Assembly: GCA_030844895.1 (NCBI GenBank)
Contig: CM061230.1
Coordinates: 6,302,705 to 6,366,704, forward strand
DNA length: 64,000 nt
From: Ambrosia x helenae
Taxonomy: Eukaryota > Streptophyta > Magnoliopsida > Asterales > Asteraceae
Reading direction: 5' to 3'
Shown: one piece after another, positions 46,701-55,509 of the stretch
How the letters are laid out: the number at the start of each line of letters is the position of its first letter
Position numbering within the stretch: position 1 is the first letter of the stretch
Position numbers and translations under genes: made by a program
Notes under the pieces: generated by a model
Seen by the model: only the letters and a program-made list of their open reading frames with translations
The model's database searches: none
What the model was told of the DNA's origin: nothing

Positions 46701-46824
46701 GCAGCAGTTGTTGACCTTAATTCAAAAATTGGTCCAAACCACTGATCACCTTCCAAAACTTGAGTCTGAAAGGTCTGAGGACCCATCCAAAGCCAATTTG
46801 GCTTTGGACACTCACCAAAACTAA
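43789..46824 (+). CDS. Copia Gag (long, Sirevirus type)
   Basis: The start is the ATG at 43789 in a good context (agagaATGG); the open frame extends 12 codons further 5' without another ATG. The 1,011-residue protein has a UBN2-type Gag domain at about 20-230 (W-Q-R-R-M, then AKELWDALKEQF), a CX2CX4HX4C knuckle at about 355-368 (CYKCHRFGHFAREC), an acidic region, a predicted coiled coil at about 573-652, and two more CX2CX4HX4C knuckles near 802 and 836 (CDFCEKKNHVTKNC, CSICGKKNHKTKEC). It forms the nucleocapsid and binds the genomic RNA. The length is well above ordinary Copia Gag but fits Sireviruses. It ends at TAA, with pol following in the same frame. Confidence 0.92.
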   Translation: MASINHDPHNTGTNNKPPMLVRSEYNIWQRRMSHVLAQQNTGCWKSVIFGPHVPTVPSTEDPKVFEPKKLENYSDQDFQKIELDAKAFSIVAMALPNDIYAGLLHCNSAKELWDALKEQFGGTEEVIENNREILNQQYETFSHVKGESLTQQFERFNCLISELKLVGLTYPHSTLNHRFLRSLPDKWDTIAIVMRNSIGFKDLSLTQLHGKLLTYERELNQKKKLQDSGKVSDDYVFGNTALLGHDEVPGNTKDQSYDHFIDITSGFNSGFNSDSYSPNYAFTASGGDIQASDNISFEYDDLKYFDPDDLEEMDIMHQLALLSVRTNNFYKKTGRRFPGLTGRSKVGLDKSKIKCYKCHRFGHFARECRGQHGTPMITYPNQRPQTNTYQNSYNTPGPNVQNTAHFAQSSNTVPVQYVQTTVPQIHYVQTPVAQPPVQTTAAPSSAPAETSQQSFFTQGFVDWSSLPDELTDENFALVAKADNEPENFCFMVVVDEIESEEVVTESDVVTDDIVSEVVAGEKPEEEAVNLSDPWGASDECECKCDCALMAAAKVSPQILKELCSDKCVIAFANIKEVNENLRKKILDDEVKFEKLTKDLKTSLTAKESEISSLKHEATITKDQLQTMITKYQSCKSELESTQVECKKWVESCRGFEMLLNKQTKSHVKFGFGFATTAPAFENTDTKSQKSVEIVPTNLQGQEIKITEPNGKKIVLEKPEGSSSFAELEKYEFKPTWSDECDTLENYKPVNFKTPEGKTAPQARVIPLAKVIPLKDSPADAQTSAEKKSEKGKKKEKTVNLFCDFCEKKNHVTKNCFLLKAYDINKGTSECDSKATCSICGKKNHKTKECLYLKNFDVKIQEYKAKTLANPVVSTPKGKPKQTFTPAQTSVTKRLETSASRDVQVTDAPPTSKYPRGYGQPPCHSLPHVYEEPKRPSKPRVNRNPYGYYHLSGSDQTTAAPSADIQALANGQQQLLTLIQKLVQTTDHLPKLESERSEDPSKANLALDTHQN

Positions 46825-49800
46825 TCATTTACTGATGTGCAGGGAGCTTCTGCTTGTTTAGATAGTCTTTGGTATGTAGATAGTGGAGGTTCCAGGCACA
46901 TGACAGGATGTAGAGCCCTACTTCTGGACTTCTTGGCTCATGGAGGGGGTGATATATCCTTTGGTAATGATTCTAAAGGTAAGGTGTTGGGTTCAGGGAC
47001 TGTACAGGCAGGAAAACTCAAGTTTGAAAATGTCAATCTTATTGATAATCTCAAGTTTAATCTTCTGAGTGTTTCACAAATGAGTGACAAAGGTTATGGC
47101 TCATTTTTCACAAAGAAAACTTGTAAGATTATTGGGCCAGAAGTGGTGAAAAAGATTGATACCATTATTGCTGAGAGCAAAGCACAGCTTGTTGCTCATA
47201 GAAGTGGCAATGTGTATGTTGTTGATATGTTAAAGGACAATCCTATGGCAAATGTCTGTCTGTTTTCTGCTGCCTCCACTAAGGAGACAGAATTGTGGCA
47301 TAGGAGACTGGGTCATACCAACCTTAATACTATCAACACACTCTCAAAACAAAGCCTTGTCAGAGGTCTACCATCAAAAGAATTTAAATGTGATGAGCAT
47401 TGTGTTTCTTGCTTAAAAGGGAAACAACATAAAAGCTCTTACAAATCCATTGATGAGTCCAAAACTAGTCAGTGCTTACAACTGTTGCATATGGACTTGT
47501 TTGGCCCTGTTAAAATCATGAGTCTAAGAAGAAAAAGATTTTGTCTTGTCATAGTTGATGATTTTTCTAGGTTTACATGGACTTACTTTTTACACTCTAA
47601 AGATGAGACTGCAGGTATATTGAAGGACTTTGTCACCAAGGTTGAAAAGCAGTATGACTTGCCAGTAAAAGTCTTCAGGAGTGACAATGGAACAGAGTTT
47701 AAAAATAAGGAGTTAGATGACTTCTGTGTGTCAAAAGGGAATGTGAGGCAGTTCAGCATCCCAAGAACACCAGAACAAAATGGGGTAGTTGAGAGGAAAA
47801 ATAGAACTCTTATAGAAGCTGCAAGAACCATGCTAGCAGATTCTGGTTTGCCACTGTCCTTTTGGGCAGAAGCTGTAAACACTGCTTGCTATGTTCAAAA
47901 CAGAGTTTTGATCAACCCCAGACATCAAAAAACTGCTTATGAAATTTTGTTCAAAATCAAACCATTAATCTCATTCTTCAAAATCTTTGGCTGCCCATGT
48001 TTCATTTTAAATCTTAAAGATTCCATTTCAAAATTTGCAGCCAAAGTAGACTGTGGTTATTTTCTGGGATATTCTTCTACTGCTAAGGCCTACAAAGTGT
48101 TTAACACAAGGACTAAAACAATAGAAGAAACCTTGAATGTTAAGTTCAATGAACTTTCATCTCTGAAAATCCCTGCAAACCCTGCTGAATTATTTGATTT
48201 AGATAAATTCAAATTTGAAGATATCACTGTTAAAACTAACAATGCAGGTATTCCACAGTCTCCACAGCAAGATTACAGAACAGATGTTGTGATTCCCAGT
48301 CACTACAAAGTCTATTCTGCTTCAGAGAAAACAGCTGTTCAAAACAATTGTCAAAACTCTGCCACAGCTGTGTCAACCACTGTTGGCCAGTCCTATCCTC
48401 AAACCTCTGCTTCACCCCTCACTACCACTGACCTATCATCTGTTGACAAAAGTCAATCATCTGTTGACAAAAGTCAGTCAAGTTTCACACCACTTGGACC
48501 CATTCCTCCATTACCATTTCAAACATCTGATGGCACTACAGAAGTACCAACAGATGTTACACCAACAGAGTCACCAAACCTCTGTCCATCACCTCAAAAT
48601 GCCATTGTTCCATATCAAGGAGATCTTATTTACTTAAGAGCTCATCCACCAGACCAGATCATTGGCAACATCAGAGAAGGTGTGCTCACAAGAAGCCAAT
48701 CTTCAAATATCTGTCTTTTTGCAGGTTTCTTATCCCTCACACAACCTGTCAAGTACCAAGAGGCACTGAAAGACAACAGTTGGGTAGAAGCCATGCAAGA
48801 AGAACTCCTTCAGTTCAAAAGACAACAAGTATGGGAGCTTGTACCACTTCCTAAGGATGTTTGTCCTATAGGAACAAAGTGGGTCTTCAAAAACAAGACT
48901 GATGAAAGGGGTATTGTTGTCAAGAATAAAGCCAGGCTTGTGGTTCAAGGCTTCAGACAAGAAGAAGGAATAGATTATGATGAGACCTTTGCTCCTGTAG
49001 CTAGACTAGAGGCCATCAGACTCTTTCTAGCCTTTGCTGTCAACCACAATATAAAGGTGTATCAGATGGACATCAAATGTGCTTTCCTTTATGGCAAAAT
49101 TCAGGAGGAGGTCTATGTATGTCAGCCACCTGGTTTTGAAGACACATTCCATCCTGACTATGTCTACAAGCTCAACAAAGCTTTGTATGGACTCAAACAA
49201 GCACCAAGGGCCTGGTATGAAACTCTTTCCACATTTCTCTTATCCATTGGCTTCACAAGAGGTAAAATTGACAAAACTTTATTTCTTAAATGGAAAGGGA
49301 AACACTTAATGATTGTTCAAATATATGTGGATGACATCATCTTTGGATCCACATGTAACCAAATGTGTGAAGAGTTCAGAAAACTCATGACAGCAGAGTT
49401 TGAGATGAGTGCCATGGGTGAGCTTCAGTGTTTCCTTGGTCTTCAAGTGAAACAACTGCAAAATGGCACATTCATTCACCAAAACAAATATGTAAAGAAT
49501 TTATTAACCAGATTTGAGATGAATGATTGTAAGCCATGTAGCACACCCATGAGTACAGTCAAGCTGCTCACTATTGATGACGAGGATGAACTGGTTGATC
49601 AAACACATTATAGATGTATGATTGGGTCTTTATTGTACCTAATTGCATCTAGGCCAGACATTATGTTTGCTACCTGTGTCTGTGCCAGATCCCAGGCTTC
49701 ACCCAGAAAGTCAAACCTTATTGCTGTGAAAAGGATATTCAGATACCTCAAAGGTGCTCCCACACTTGGTATCTGGTATCCTGCTAATGGAAACATTGAG

Positions 49801-50268
49801 CTTTCAGGTTTTTCAGATAGTGACTTTGCTGGCTGTCACACCACAAGAAAATCCACTTCAGGAGGGTGCCAATTTCTAGGGAATGCCTTAGTTTCATGGC
49901 AAAGCAAAAAGCAGGCAGCTGTCTCAACTTCAACAGCTGAAGCTGAATACATTGCTGCTGCAAGCTGTACAGCCCAACTCATGTGGCTTCAAAATCAACT
50001 ACTGGATTTTGGGATAACTGCACTTAGGACTCCACTCATGTTGGACAGCCAAGCTGCTGAAAATATCATCAAGAATCCAGTCTCTCATTCCACTACCAAG
50101 CACATTGACATAAGACATCATTTTGTCAGAGACAGCTATGAAAAAGGTTTGATTTCTTTACACCATGTTCCAACAGAGGATCAGTTGGCAGATGTGTTAA
50201 CAAAAGCATTAGACACATCTACCTTTACAAATCTGATTTCCAGAATTGGCATGTTAAACATGGATTAA
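46825..50268 (+). CDS. Copia Pol polyprotein (protease, integrase, RT, RNase H)
   Basis: The frame is continuous with gag except for the ochre codon at 46822-46824; the first alternative start is GTG at 46837, so an independent start is unlikely. Protease has WYVDSGGSRHMTG near the start. Integrase has an HHCC zinc region (HRRLGHTN, then C-V-S-C) and the D-D-E triad in HMDLFGP, FRSDNGTEF and GVVERKNRT. RT has WVFKNK, YVDD at 49324-49335 and FGSTC; RNase H has DSDFAGCHTTRKSTSGG and STAEAEYIAA. All catalytic residues are visible and there is no internal stop, so the enzyme set looks functional. Expression requires stop readthrough, splicing or another mechanism. Confidence 0.94.
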   Translation, partial: SFTDVQGASACLDSLWYVDSGGSRHMTGCRALLLDFLAHGGGDISFGNDSKGKVLGSGTVQAGKLKFENVNLIDNLKFNLLSVSQMSDKGYGSFFTKKTCKIIGPEVVKKIDTIIAESKAQLVAHRSGNVYVVDMLKDNPMANVCLFSAASTKETELWHRRLGHTNLNTINTLSKQSLVRGLPSKEFKCDEHCVSCLKGKQHKSSYKSIDESKTSQCLQLLHMDLFGPVKIMSLRRKRFCLVIVDDFSRFTWTYFLHSKDETAGILKDFVTKVEKQYDLPVKVFRSDNGTEFKNKELDDFCVSKGNVRQFSIPRTPEQNGVVERKNRTLIEAARTMLADSGLPLSFWAEAVNTACYVQNRVLINPRHQKTAYEILFKIKPLISFFKIFGCPCFILNLKDSISKFAAKVDCGYFLGYSSTAKAYKVFNTRTKTIEETLNVKFNELSSLKIPANPAELFDLDKFKFEDITVKTNNAGIPQSPQQDYRTDVVIPSHYKVYSASEKTAVQNNCQNSATAVSTTVGQSYPQTSASPLTTTDLSSVDKSQSSVDKSQSSFTPLGPIPPLPFQTSDGTTEVPTDVTPTESPNLCPSPQNAIVPYQGDLIYLRAHPPDQIIGNIREGVLTRSQSSNICLFAGFLSLTQPVKYQEALKDNSWVEAMQEELLQFKRQQVWELVPLPKDVCPIGTKWVFKNKTDERGIVVKNKARLVVQGFRQEEGIDYDETFAPVARLEAIRLFLAFAVNHNIKVYQMDIKCAFLYGKIQEEVYVCQPPGFEDTFHPDYVYKLNKALYGLKQAPRAWYETLSTFLLSIGFTRGKIDKTLFLKWKGKHLMIVQIYVDDIIFGSTCNQMCEEFRKLMTAEFEMSAMGELQCFLGLQVKQLQNGTFIHQNKYVKNLLTRFEMNDCKPCSTPMSTVKLLTIDDEDELVDQTHYRCMIGSLLYLIASRPDIMFATCVCARSQASPRKSNLIAVKRIFRYLKGAPTLGIWYPANGNIELSGFSDSDFAGCHTTRKSTSGGCQFLGNALVSWQSKKQAAVSTSTAEAEYIAAASCTAQLMWLQNQLLDFGITALRTPLMLDSQAAENIIKNPVSHSTTKHIDIRHHFVRDSYEKGLISLHHVPTEDQLADVLTKALDTSTFTNLISRIGMLNMD

Positions 50269-50329
50269 CCAAATAAATTTTTAAAAATAAAATTGTTCAG
50301 AAATTAAATATTTTCTTAAAATTGCTGTT

Positions 50330-50538
50330 TGGTTGAAAAATCTGTTTATAACATCTGATCAGATAAAACAACCACTGTTTCATTCATTTCCACTGTTGGT
50401 TGAAAAGTCTGTTTCCAAAACATCTGATCAGATAAAACAACTGTTAGTTGAAAAATCTGTTTCAGAACATCTGATCAGATAAAACAACTGTTAGTTGAAA
50501 AATCTGTTTCAGAACATCTGTTCAGATAAAACAACTGT
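50330..50538 (+). repeat. direct repeats with ATCTGATCAGAT palindrome between pol and ORF3
   Basis: Four units start at 50341, 50408, 50456 and 50502 (spacing 67, 48 and 46 bp). Each has tctgttt, then a(a)catctgatcagataaaac and caactgtt. Three copies contain the perfect 12-bp palindrome ATCTGATCAGAT; the fourth has one change. They sit upstream of the internal TATA region and could be regulatory. Confidence 0.8.
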
Positions 50539-50705
50539 CCACATATATATATATATATATACTATATCGAAAAAAAAAAAAAAACCCCAACGGTTGGATC
50601 CATCAGCTGTTTGTATCAGTTGTTTACCAAAACAGCTGTTCTCCACCAGATGTTACATCCATCAGATGATTGCCACGTCTGCTCATATAAGCAGATGTTT
50701 GGCCA

Positions 50706-50734
50706 CATCAGCGGTTTCATTGAGCCTATAAAAA
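50706..50734 (+). promoter_or_regulatory. putative internal promoter of ORF3
   Basis: CATCAG at 50706 and TATAAAAA at 50727 are 21 bp apart, exactly as CATCAG and TATAAATA are in the LTR (43346 and 43367). About 23 of 30 positions match between the two. An ACGT core (50675-50678) lies further upstream. The predicted start near 50757 leaves a leader of about 100 nt before the ORF3 ATG. Promoter activity is inferred from sequence only. Confidence 0.5.
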
Positions 50735-50855
50735 CCCTGTTTTACCACAACAGATGTTACACTGTCTCATTGTATTCAAAATACTGTAAACCGCCTTCTT
50801 CACTCTCAAACCCTTCATCAATCTTCAATCATTTTCACCTTCGAAATCCATTACA

Positions 50856-53800
50856 ATGGATCTTCAAGCCAAAGCTACACACAATTGTCTCCCCTATCTG
50901 ATTAAAACAGATGACAACACTCCATTTCATTCCACCATCGACATTTTCCTTAATTCCAAATACTTACCCATCCTAACCGCCAACGCCCCCATTTATCTGG
51001 ATACACTCCAAGAATTTTGGTTGAATGCTGAGTTTCTATTACAAGACAAAAAGCCTACATCCATTATTTCCAAAATTGGAGAAACCAGTATCGTCATTAC
51101 CCCTGATATCATATCCACAACCTTCACACTGAATGACCTGGCAGGTAAGGATTCCTTCACTAAAACAGAGCTTCACACTGAGTTCCAAGAAAGAGGGTAT
51201 GATGGTCAGATGACTGGATCAACTCTTTTCAAAAAGTTTTTCCCTCCAGTCATGAAATTTTTCTTCCATACTCTTCTTCTTTGTGTCTCTGCTAAGTCCA
51301 CATCCTTTAATGAAATTCCATTAAGGATGCAATATCTGGGATATGCTATGTTGTCAAACTCTGACTTCAATCTTTCCCAGGGATTGTTCATGGACTTGGT
51401 ATCAAATGTGAAAGCAGTCAAGTCTGGGTCAAACAATGCTTTTCTTATTTACCCACGAATTCTTAGTGTAATTTTACAAAAATTATTACCTGAAAAGGTT
51501 TTCAAAAAGGGTGCTGCTATGCAAATGAAAAGCTTAACTGATGAAACTTTCACAAGAATGCTGGGTGGAAGCACCCAAGAAAAAGTGTCAAAAGTGTCAA
51601 AAGTTTCTAAAACACAAACAAAGAGGACAAAGGCAACAACTGTTGTCAAAACCTCTGTTGTTGAGCCCACTGCTCCTGGTGATCATGGCACTACATCCAG
51701 TGCTGTGAAACCCACACCAGCCACTTCCAAAAAGAAACATTCATCCACAAAAACCACCACTCAACCACAAATGAGGCTTCTGGATGTTGAGGTACCAGAA
51801 GAAACCTCTGTTGCACAACAAAAGCAACCTGAAACCACTGTTGTTACTTCCTCACAACAGTTGGACATACCTCCACCTGACCAAACTCCTCATGAATCCT
51901 CTCAAAAGGATCATGTTGTAAGCCAAGGGGACACACATCCTGATGCATATGAGTCACTTGACCATATGTTCACAAGCCCCTCTCCCAGGGCTAACTCTCT
52001 TCTTACTCCACCACTCTCACCATCACATGTCCCACAAACAATGCAACCTCTGTTTGAAGCAATTGAAAAATCTCAGGAAGATCCCAGTTCCTCTCTTCCA
52101 ACTGTCACTGAGAGTATACTCCAACAAGTGACTGAGCCTGAGAATATTCAATCTGCTATCCCCCAAACAGAAGAGGAGGTTACACCACCTGGGTTCAATG
52201 AAACTCTAGGTGAGTTTTCAAGAGGAGCAGCCACTACTGATGTAGAGACCACTGTCTCACATCAGGACAGTGATTTCATAGCTAAGACTCCCTTGAAGGC
52301 AACAACTGTTGAAGCCACTATAGTGTCTCCAAAAACAGTTGGAAGTCCCCAGTACCAAGACAAAGGGGCATCTGATTCACCTATTAGGCCTGAATCAGAT
52401 AAAACTACCACTGGTAGGGACTCAGATGATCCTATTAATTTAGGAGATGAGTCAAAATACCAAGAATTGACGGCCAGAGTTTCTGTTATTGAAACATCTG
52501 TTGCTGACATCAAATCTGATGTCAAGCTTCTCCTAAGCTCAATTGCAGATCTCTCCAAGAGTCAACCATCCACCACTGATATAGCCAATGAGTTATGGAA
52601 ATCAGTTTCCCCCATCATCATAGCTCACAGAAAATTGGCTGATCAGACACATGAAACCTACATGGCTGAGATCAGAAATATGGTTGATGCAAGGTACAAA
52701 GATACTCATGCTGACATCAAAGCCATCAAGGACCATCTGCTGAAGACTACTGGCTCTGCCCCTACCACCATCCTCAGGGATGAAACTGATGATGTTTTCA
52801 CGGCTGATGATGCCAAAAAGGGGGAGAGTGGCAGAGATAGGCTACCAAAATTAGATCCTTTTGGTTGCCCACCTTCTCAAAAAGGTCAAGCCAAGTCTGC
52901 CAAGAAACCAGAGTCTACCAAATCAGCTCCACAACAACAACATCAAGCACCACCACCACAAACCACTGAAAAGAATAAGGCAGTAGATGACTCTGCAAAC
53001 ATAGAAGCTGAAAAGGCTGCTCAGTCCAAACAACAAAGGGCTGACACCTTGGAAGTAAAAGCAGAGTCATTGATTGAACTCAAGAAGAAACAACAAAGGG
53101 AAACTGAAGATGTGGGATCCTCTAAAAGGATGAAAAGACCTGCCAAGCATGTTAGAAAACCACCATCTAAGTTACAAACCTCTGTTGATAAAACCATTAC
53201 TGCTGAAACCACTGCCATCCAAACCACTGAAACCACTGCCACCCAAACCACTGAAACCACTATACCCAAACCAACACACACTCCTGAACAAACAACCACC
53301 AAACCTACATCACCAACCAAAACCCCAACATCTGTTGGTTCTTCTAAAAAGCCAACAGATGTTAATCCAACCACTGCTACCAAATCACCTTCACCAAAAA
53401 TCATGTACACAAGGAAGAGAAAATCAACCTTTGTTGTGCATGATGAAAACATACACACATCACCAACCACCATTTCAACTGCCCAATCCACTCCTCCCAT
53501 CACAGCCATTCCACTCACATCATTCTCACCACATACATCCAAATTCAAAACCCATAGACCACCACCAACCATTACACCATTGGTTGTTCAGTATCCCCTT
53601 GAACTTGATCTACTCAAGGGGGAATTACAATCCTTCTACAATACTGAACAGCCATCTGAAAGATCCTTCCCATCTCTCCCAAATTTCCCTGTTCCCCTCA
53701 ACATTGATACCTATCTAAAATACAAGGGTGAACAGGTGGATGCCATCATCAGGGAGAAATGCAAAGGGAAGGATGACAGGACTGCTCAGGGCATCCATTC

Positions 53801-54758
53801 AGCAGAGCTTAGCAAACTCAGAAGGATTGAAGACTTTGCTAAGACCCTGAGCAATTCCATGTCCACCATGCCTCTCAGTGTAGATTTGGAAAAGGAGGTA
53901 AGGGAATCCCTTCTTGAACAGATAATGGCAACCAAGCCTTACAAAGCAAACAAAAAGCAGTTCAATGGCTGGACTACTCATGCTTTGAGGGAAGAACTGA
54001 TCAGAATTGAAGAAATGGCCAAAGATCCCAAAGCTAAAGTCTCCATTCCCAATTTTGGCAAAGGCAGAGACCCAGTCAGAGCCTTGAAGTTCAAAAGAAT
54101 GAGGCAGGAGATTGTAGCTGCCAATTATGGGGAGATGAGGTCTGTTTCCAGATGGTCAGAGCTAAGATTGGTTGAAACCTATAAAAGTCTGGAAGAGAAT
54201 AGAAAGAAGGATCCCAGCCTTCCAAGAAAACCAATCTATAATGATGAGCCAATGATGAAGAGACCCCAACAGACTTTTAATCTAGACAGCTTACTTGAAA
54301 CCTCTGATCTCACAGCTGCTGCAAGTAGACAGCTCAAAAAGCAGAAGGAGATGTCAGAGGAAGACCAAAGAAAGTTTGCTGACACATTTATCAAGGAAGG
54401 GCTCTTCAATCAAATCCATTATTTCTCTGATCCCACAACAGAGAAACTCAGAGAACTCATAGGAAGACCACCTTCACCCAACTCATCAAGAATAAAGGTT
54501 CATCTCAGCAAATCCACTGACTCAAAAATTCTAAAGTGGAAGATCAACAAAGACAACCACGAATTGACACTGCTCAGGTCAGATGGAAAGGTTCAGAAGA
54601 TCAGTATGGATGATGCTTACAGCCTTTGTGCAGAAGATCACCAAGCACTGCTAAATCTGGATCTGGAAAGAGATGAAGAAGACCTATTTGCTTTGAACTT
54701 TGAATTACAATTCAAAGGTCAAATCAGAGAAAGTCTGATGAGAAATAAAGATCAATGA
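50856..54758 (+). CDS. ORF3 of the Copia element, large protein of unknown function
   Basis: The ATG is in a strong context (acaATGG) and the 1,300-codon frame is intact up to the PPT. Residues 1-230 look globular, with D-I-F-L-N, then TLQEFWLNAEF; I recall the same pattern (DFLN, NPTIY, QFW) from proteins beside retroelements in Asteraceae genomes. Residues ~240-530 are Ser/Thr/Pro/Gln-rich. A heptad-like coiled coil spans about 536-635, a basic patch (KRMKRPAKHVRKPPSK) lies near 757-772, and a Thr-rich TTET repeat near 782-825. Residues ~908-1300 form a charged, probably helical domain. No signal peptide or clear membrane segment is present, unlike the env-like protein described for soybean SIRE1. 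The role is unknown; nuclear or RNA/DNA binding is a guess from the basic patch. Confidence 0.85.
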   Translation: MDLQAKATHNCLPYLIKTDDNTPFHSTIDIFLNSKYLPILTANAPIYLDTLQEFWLNAEFLLQDKKPTSIISKIGETSIVITPDIISTTFTLNDLAGKDSFTKTELHTEFQERGYDGQMTGSTLFKKFFPPVMKFFFHTLLLCVSAKSTSFNEIPLRMQYLGYAMLSNSDFNLSQGLFMDLVSNVKAVKSGSNNAFLIYPRILSVILQKLLPEKVFKKGAAMQMKSLTDETFTRMLGGSTQEKVSKVSKVSKTQTKRTKATTVVKTSVVEPTAPGDHGTTSSAVKPTPATSKKKHSSTKTTTQPQMRLLDVEVPEETSVAQQKQPETTVVTSSQQLDIPPPDQTPHESSQKDHVVSQGDTHPDAYESLDHMFTSPSPRANSLLTPPLSPSHVPQTMQPLFEAIEKSQEDPSSSLPTVTESILQQVTEPENIQSAIPQTEEEVTPPGFNETLGEFSRGAATTDVETTVSHQDSDFIAKTPLKATTVEATIVSPKTVGSPQYQDKGASDSPIRPESDKTTTGRDSDDPINLGDESKYQELTARVSVIETSVADIKSDVKLLLSSIADLSKSQPSTTDIANELWKSVSPIIIAHRKLADQTHETYMAEIRNMVDARYKDTHADIKAIKDHLLKTTGSAPTTILRDETDDVFTADDAKKGESGRDRLPKLDPFGCPPSQKGQAKSAKKPESTKSAPQQQHQAPPPQTTEKNKAVDDSANIEAEKAAQSKQQRADTLEVKAESLIELKKKQQRETEDVGSSKRMKRPAKHVRKPPSKLQTSVDKTITAETTAIQTTETTATQTTETTIPKPTHTPEQTTTKPTSPTKTPTSVGSSKKPTDVNPTTATKSPSPKIMYTRKRKSTFVVHDENIHTSPTTISTAQSTPPITAIPLTSFSPHTSKFKTHRPPPTITPLVVQYPLELDLLKGELQSFYNTEQPSERSFPSLPNFPVPLNIDTYLKYKGEQVDAIIREKCKGKDDRTAQGIHSAELSKLRRIEDFAKTLSNSMSTMPLSVDLEKEVRESLLEQIMATKPYKANKKQFNGWTTHALREELIRIEEMAKDPKAKVSIPNFGKGRDPVRALKFKRMRQEIVAANYGEMRSVSRWSELRLVETYKSLEENRKKDPSLPRKPIYNDEPMMKRPQQTFNLDSLLETSDLTAAASRQLKKQKEMSEEDQRKFADTFIKEGLFNQIHYFSDPTTEKLRELIGRPPSPNSSRIKVHLSKSTDSKILKWKINKDNHELTLLRSDGKVQKISMDDAYSLCAEDHQALLNLDLERDEEDLFALNFELQFKGQIRESLMRNKDQ

Positions 54759-54788
54759 ATAAAGCTGAGTTTTGGCATCATCTGTTCT

Positions 54789-54798
54789 AGGGGGAGAT
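54789..54798 (+). promoter_or_regulatory. polypurine tract of the Copia element
   Basis: agggggagat directly precedes the 3' LTR. This purine run, followed by TGTTGG, is the usual Sirevirus configuration and primes plus-strand DNA synthesis. Confidence 0.9.
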
Positions 54799-55504
54799 TG
54801 TTGGGTCTGCTGACCTGGAGAAGAACAGATGATTGGAAAGCCAAAATATGCTATCTATTTGATCCTTGAATAAACAGTCCTTACAACTTGCTTCTCCCAA
54901 AAGACTGCTGACCCTAACTACTGTTCTATCCAAACAACTGCTCAACAACTGCTGATACAAAGAACTGCTAAGGAAACAACTGATGAAGAACAACTGCTGA
55001 CCAAAGGTCTGATGAAGAGCAACAGCTGATACAAATACTGAAGACCAAAGCACTGCTGGAACCAACAGCACTTAGGCTCCAGCAGTGGATGCAAGACCAT
55101 CAGAGTTTATCTTTAAACAGCTGTTTACTATCAGTGCTTTCAATGTAACAGTAGTTTGTATAGCAGATGTTTAAGTTTGTTATTCTGTTAGAGGTCACTG
55201 TCTTAGGTGACGTCAGCCTAGGTCATCAGTGGTTTGAGTCAGTCTATAAATAGAACAGTGCATGTACTGTTCTATTGCATCACACACAAAACATTCTCTC
55301 TGACAAACAACTGTGTGATCAGGCTGAGGGGGAGTAACTTGTACGATTGTAATCTTTGAATTAATGAAAGCATTCGATCGAAAAACATTTACTCTCTTGT
55401 TTTGATTTACAGTTTATTATTCCGCTGCACTTTCATTCTATTTTCATCTCATTATTATCATCATTTAGTTAAACAATCAAAACAAACAAACTCAGATCCT
55501 AACA
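54799..55504 (+). repeat. 3' LTR of the Copia element
   Basis: It is 706 bp, the same as the 5' LTR, with no difference found in a base-by-base reading by eye. It ends CCTAACA and is followed by the target duplication actta. Confidence 0.95.
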
Positions 55505-55509
55505 ACTTA

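Larger units (their letters stand above)
42921..55504 (+). mobile_element. complete Ty1/Copia retrotransposon (Sirevirus type) with a third ORF
   Basis: The 12,584-bp element has 706-bp LTRs that look identical, a perfect duplication actta (42916-42920 and 55505-55509), an initiator Met tRNA primer binding site and an agggggaga polypurine tract. It encodes Gag (1,011 codons), Pol in the Copia order (protease, integrase, RT, RNase H) and ORF3 (1,300 codons) downstream of pol. The size, long Gag with coiled coil, PPT sequence and RT motifs (IYVDDIIFGST) fit Sireviruses. No inactivating lesion was seen except that gag and pol are separated by one in-frame ochre codon. Confidence 0.95.

Noticed and set aside
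53021..53572. 183-codon minus-strand ORF of Val/Gly-rich sequence
   Set aside because: It is the antisense of the Thr/Pro-rich repeats in Copia ORF3 and has no family similarity.
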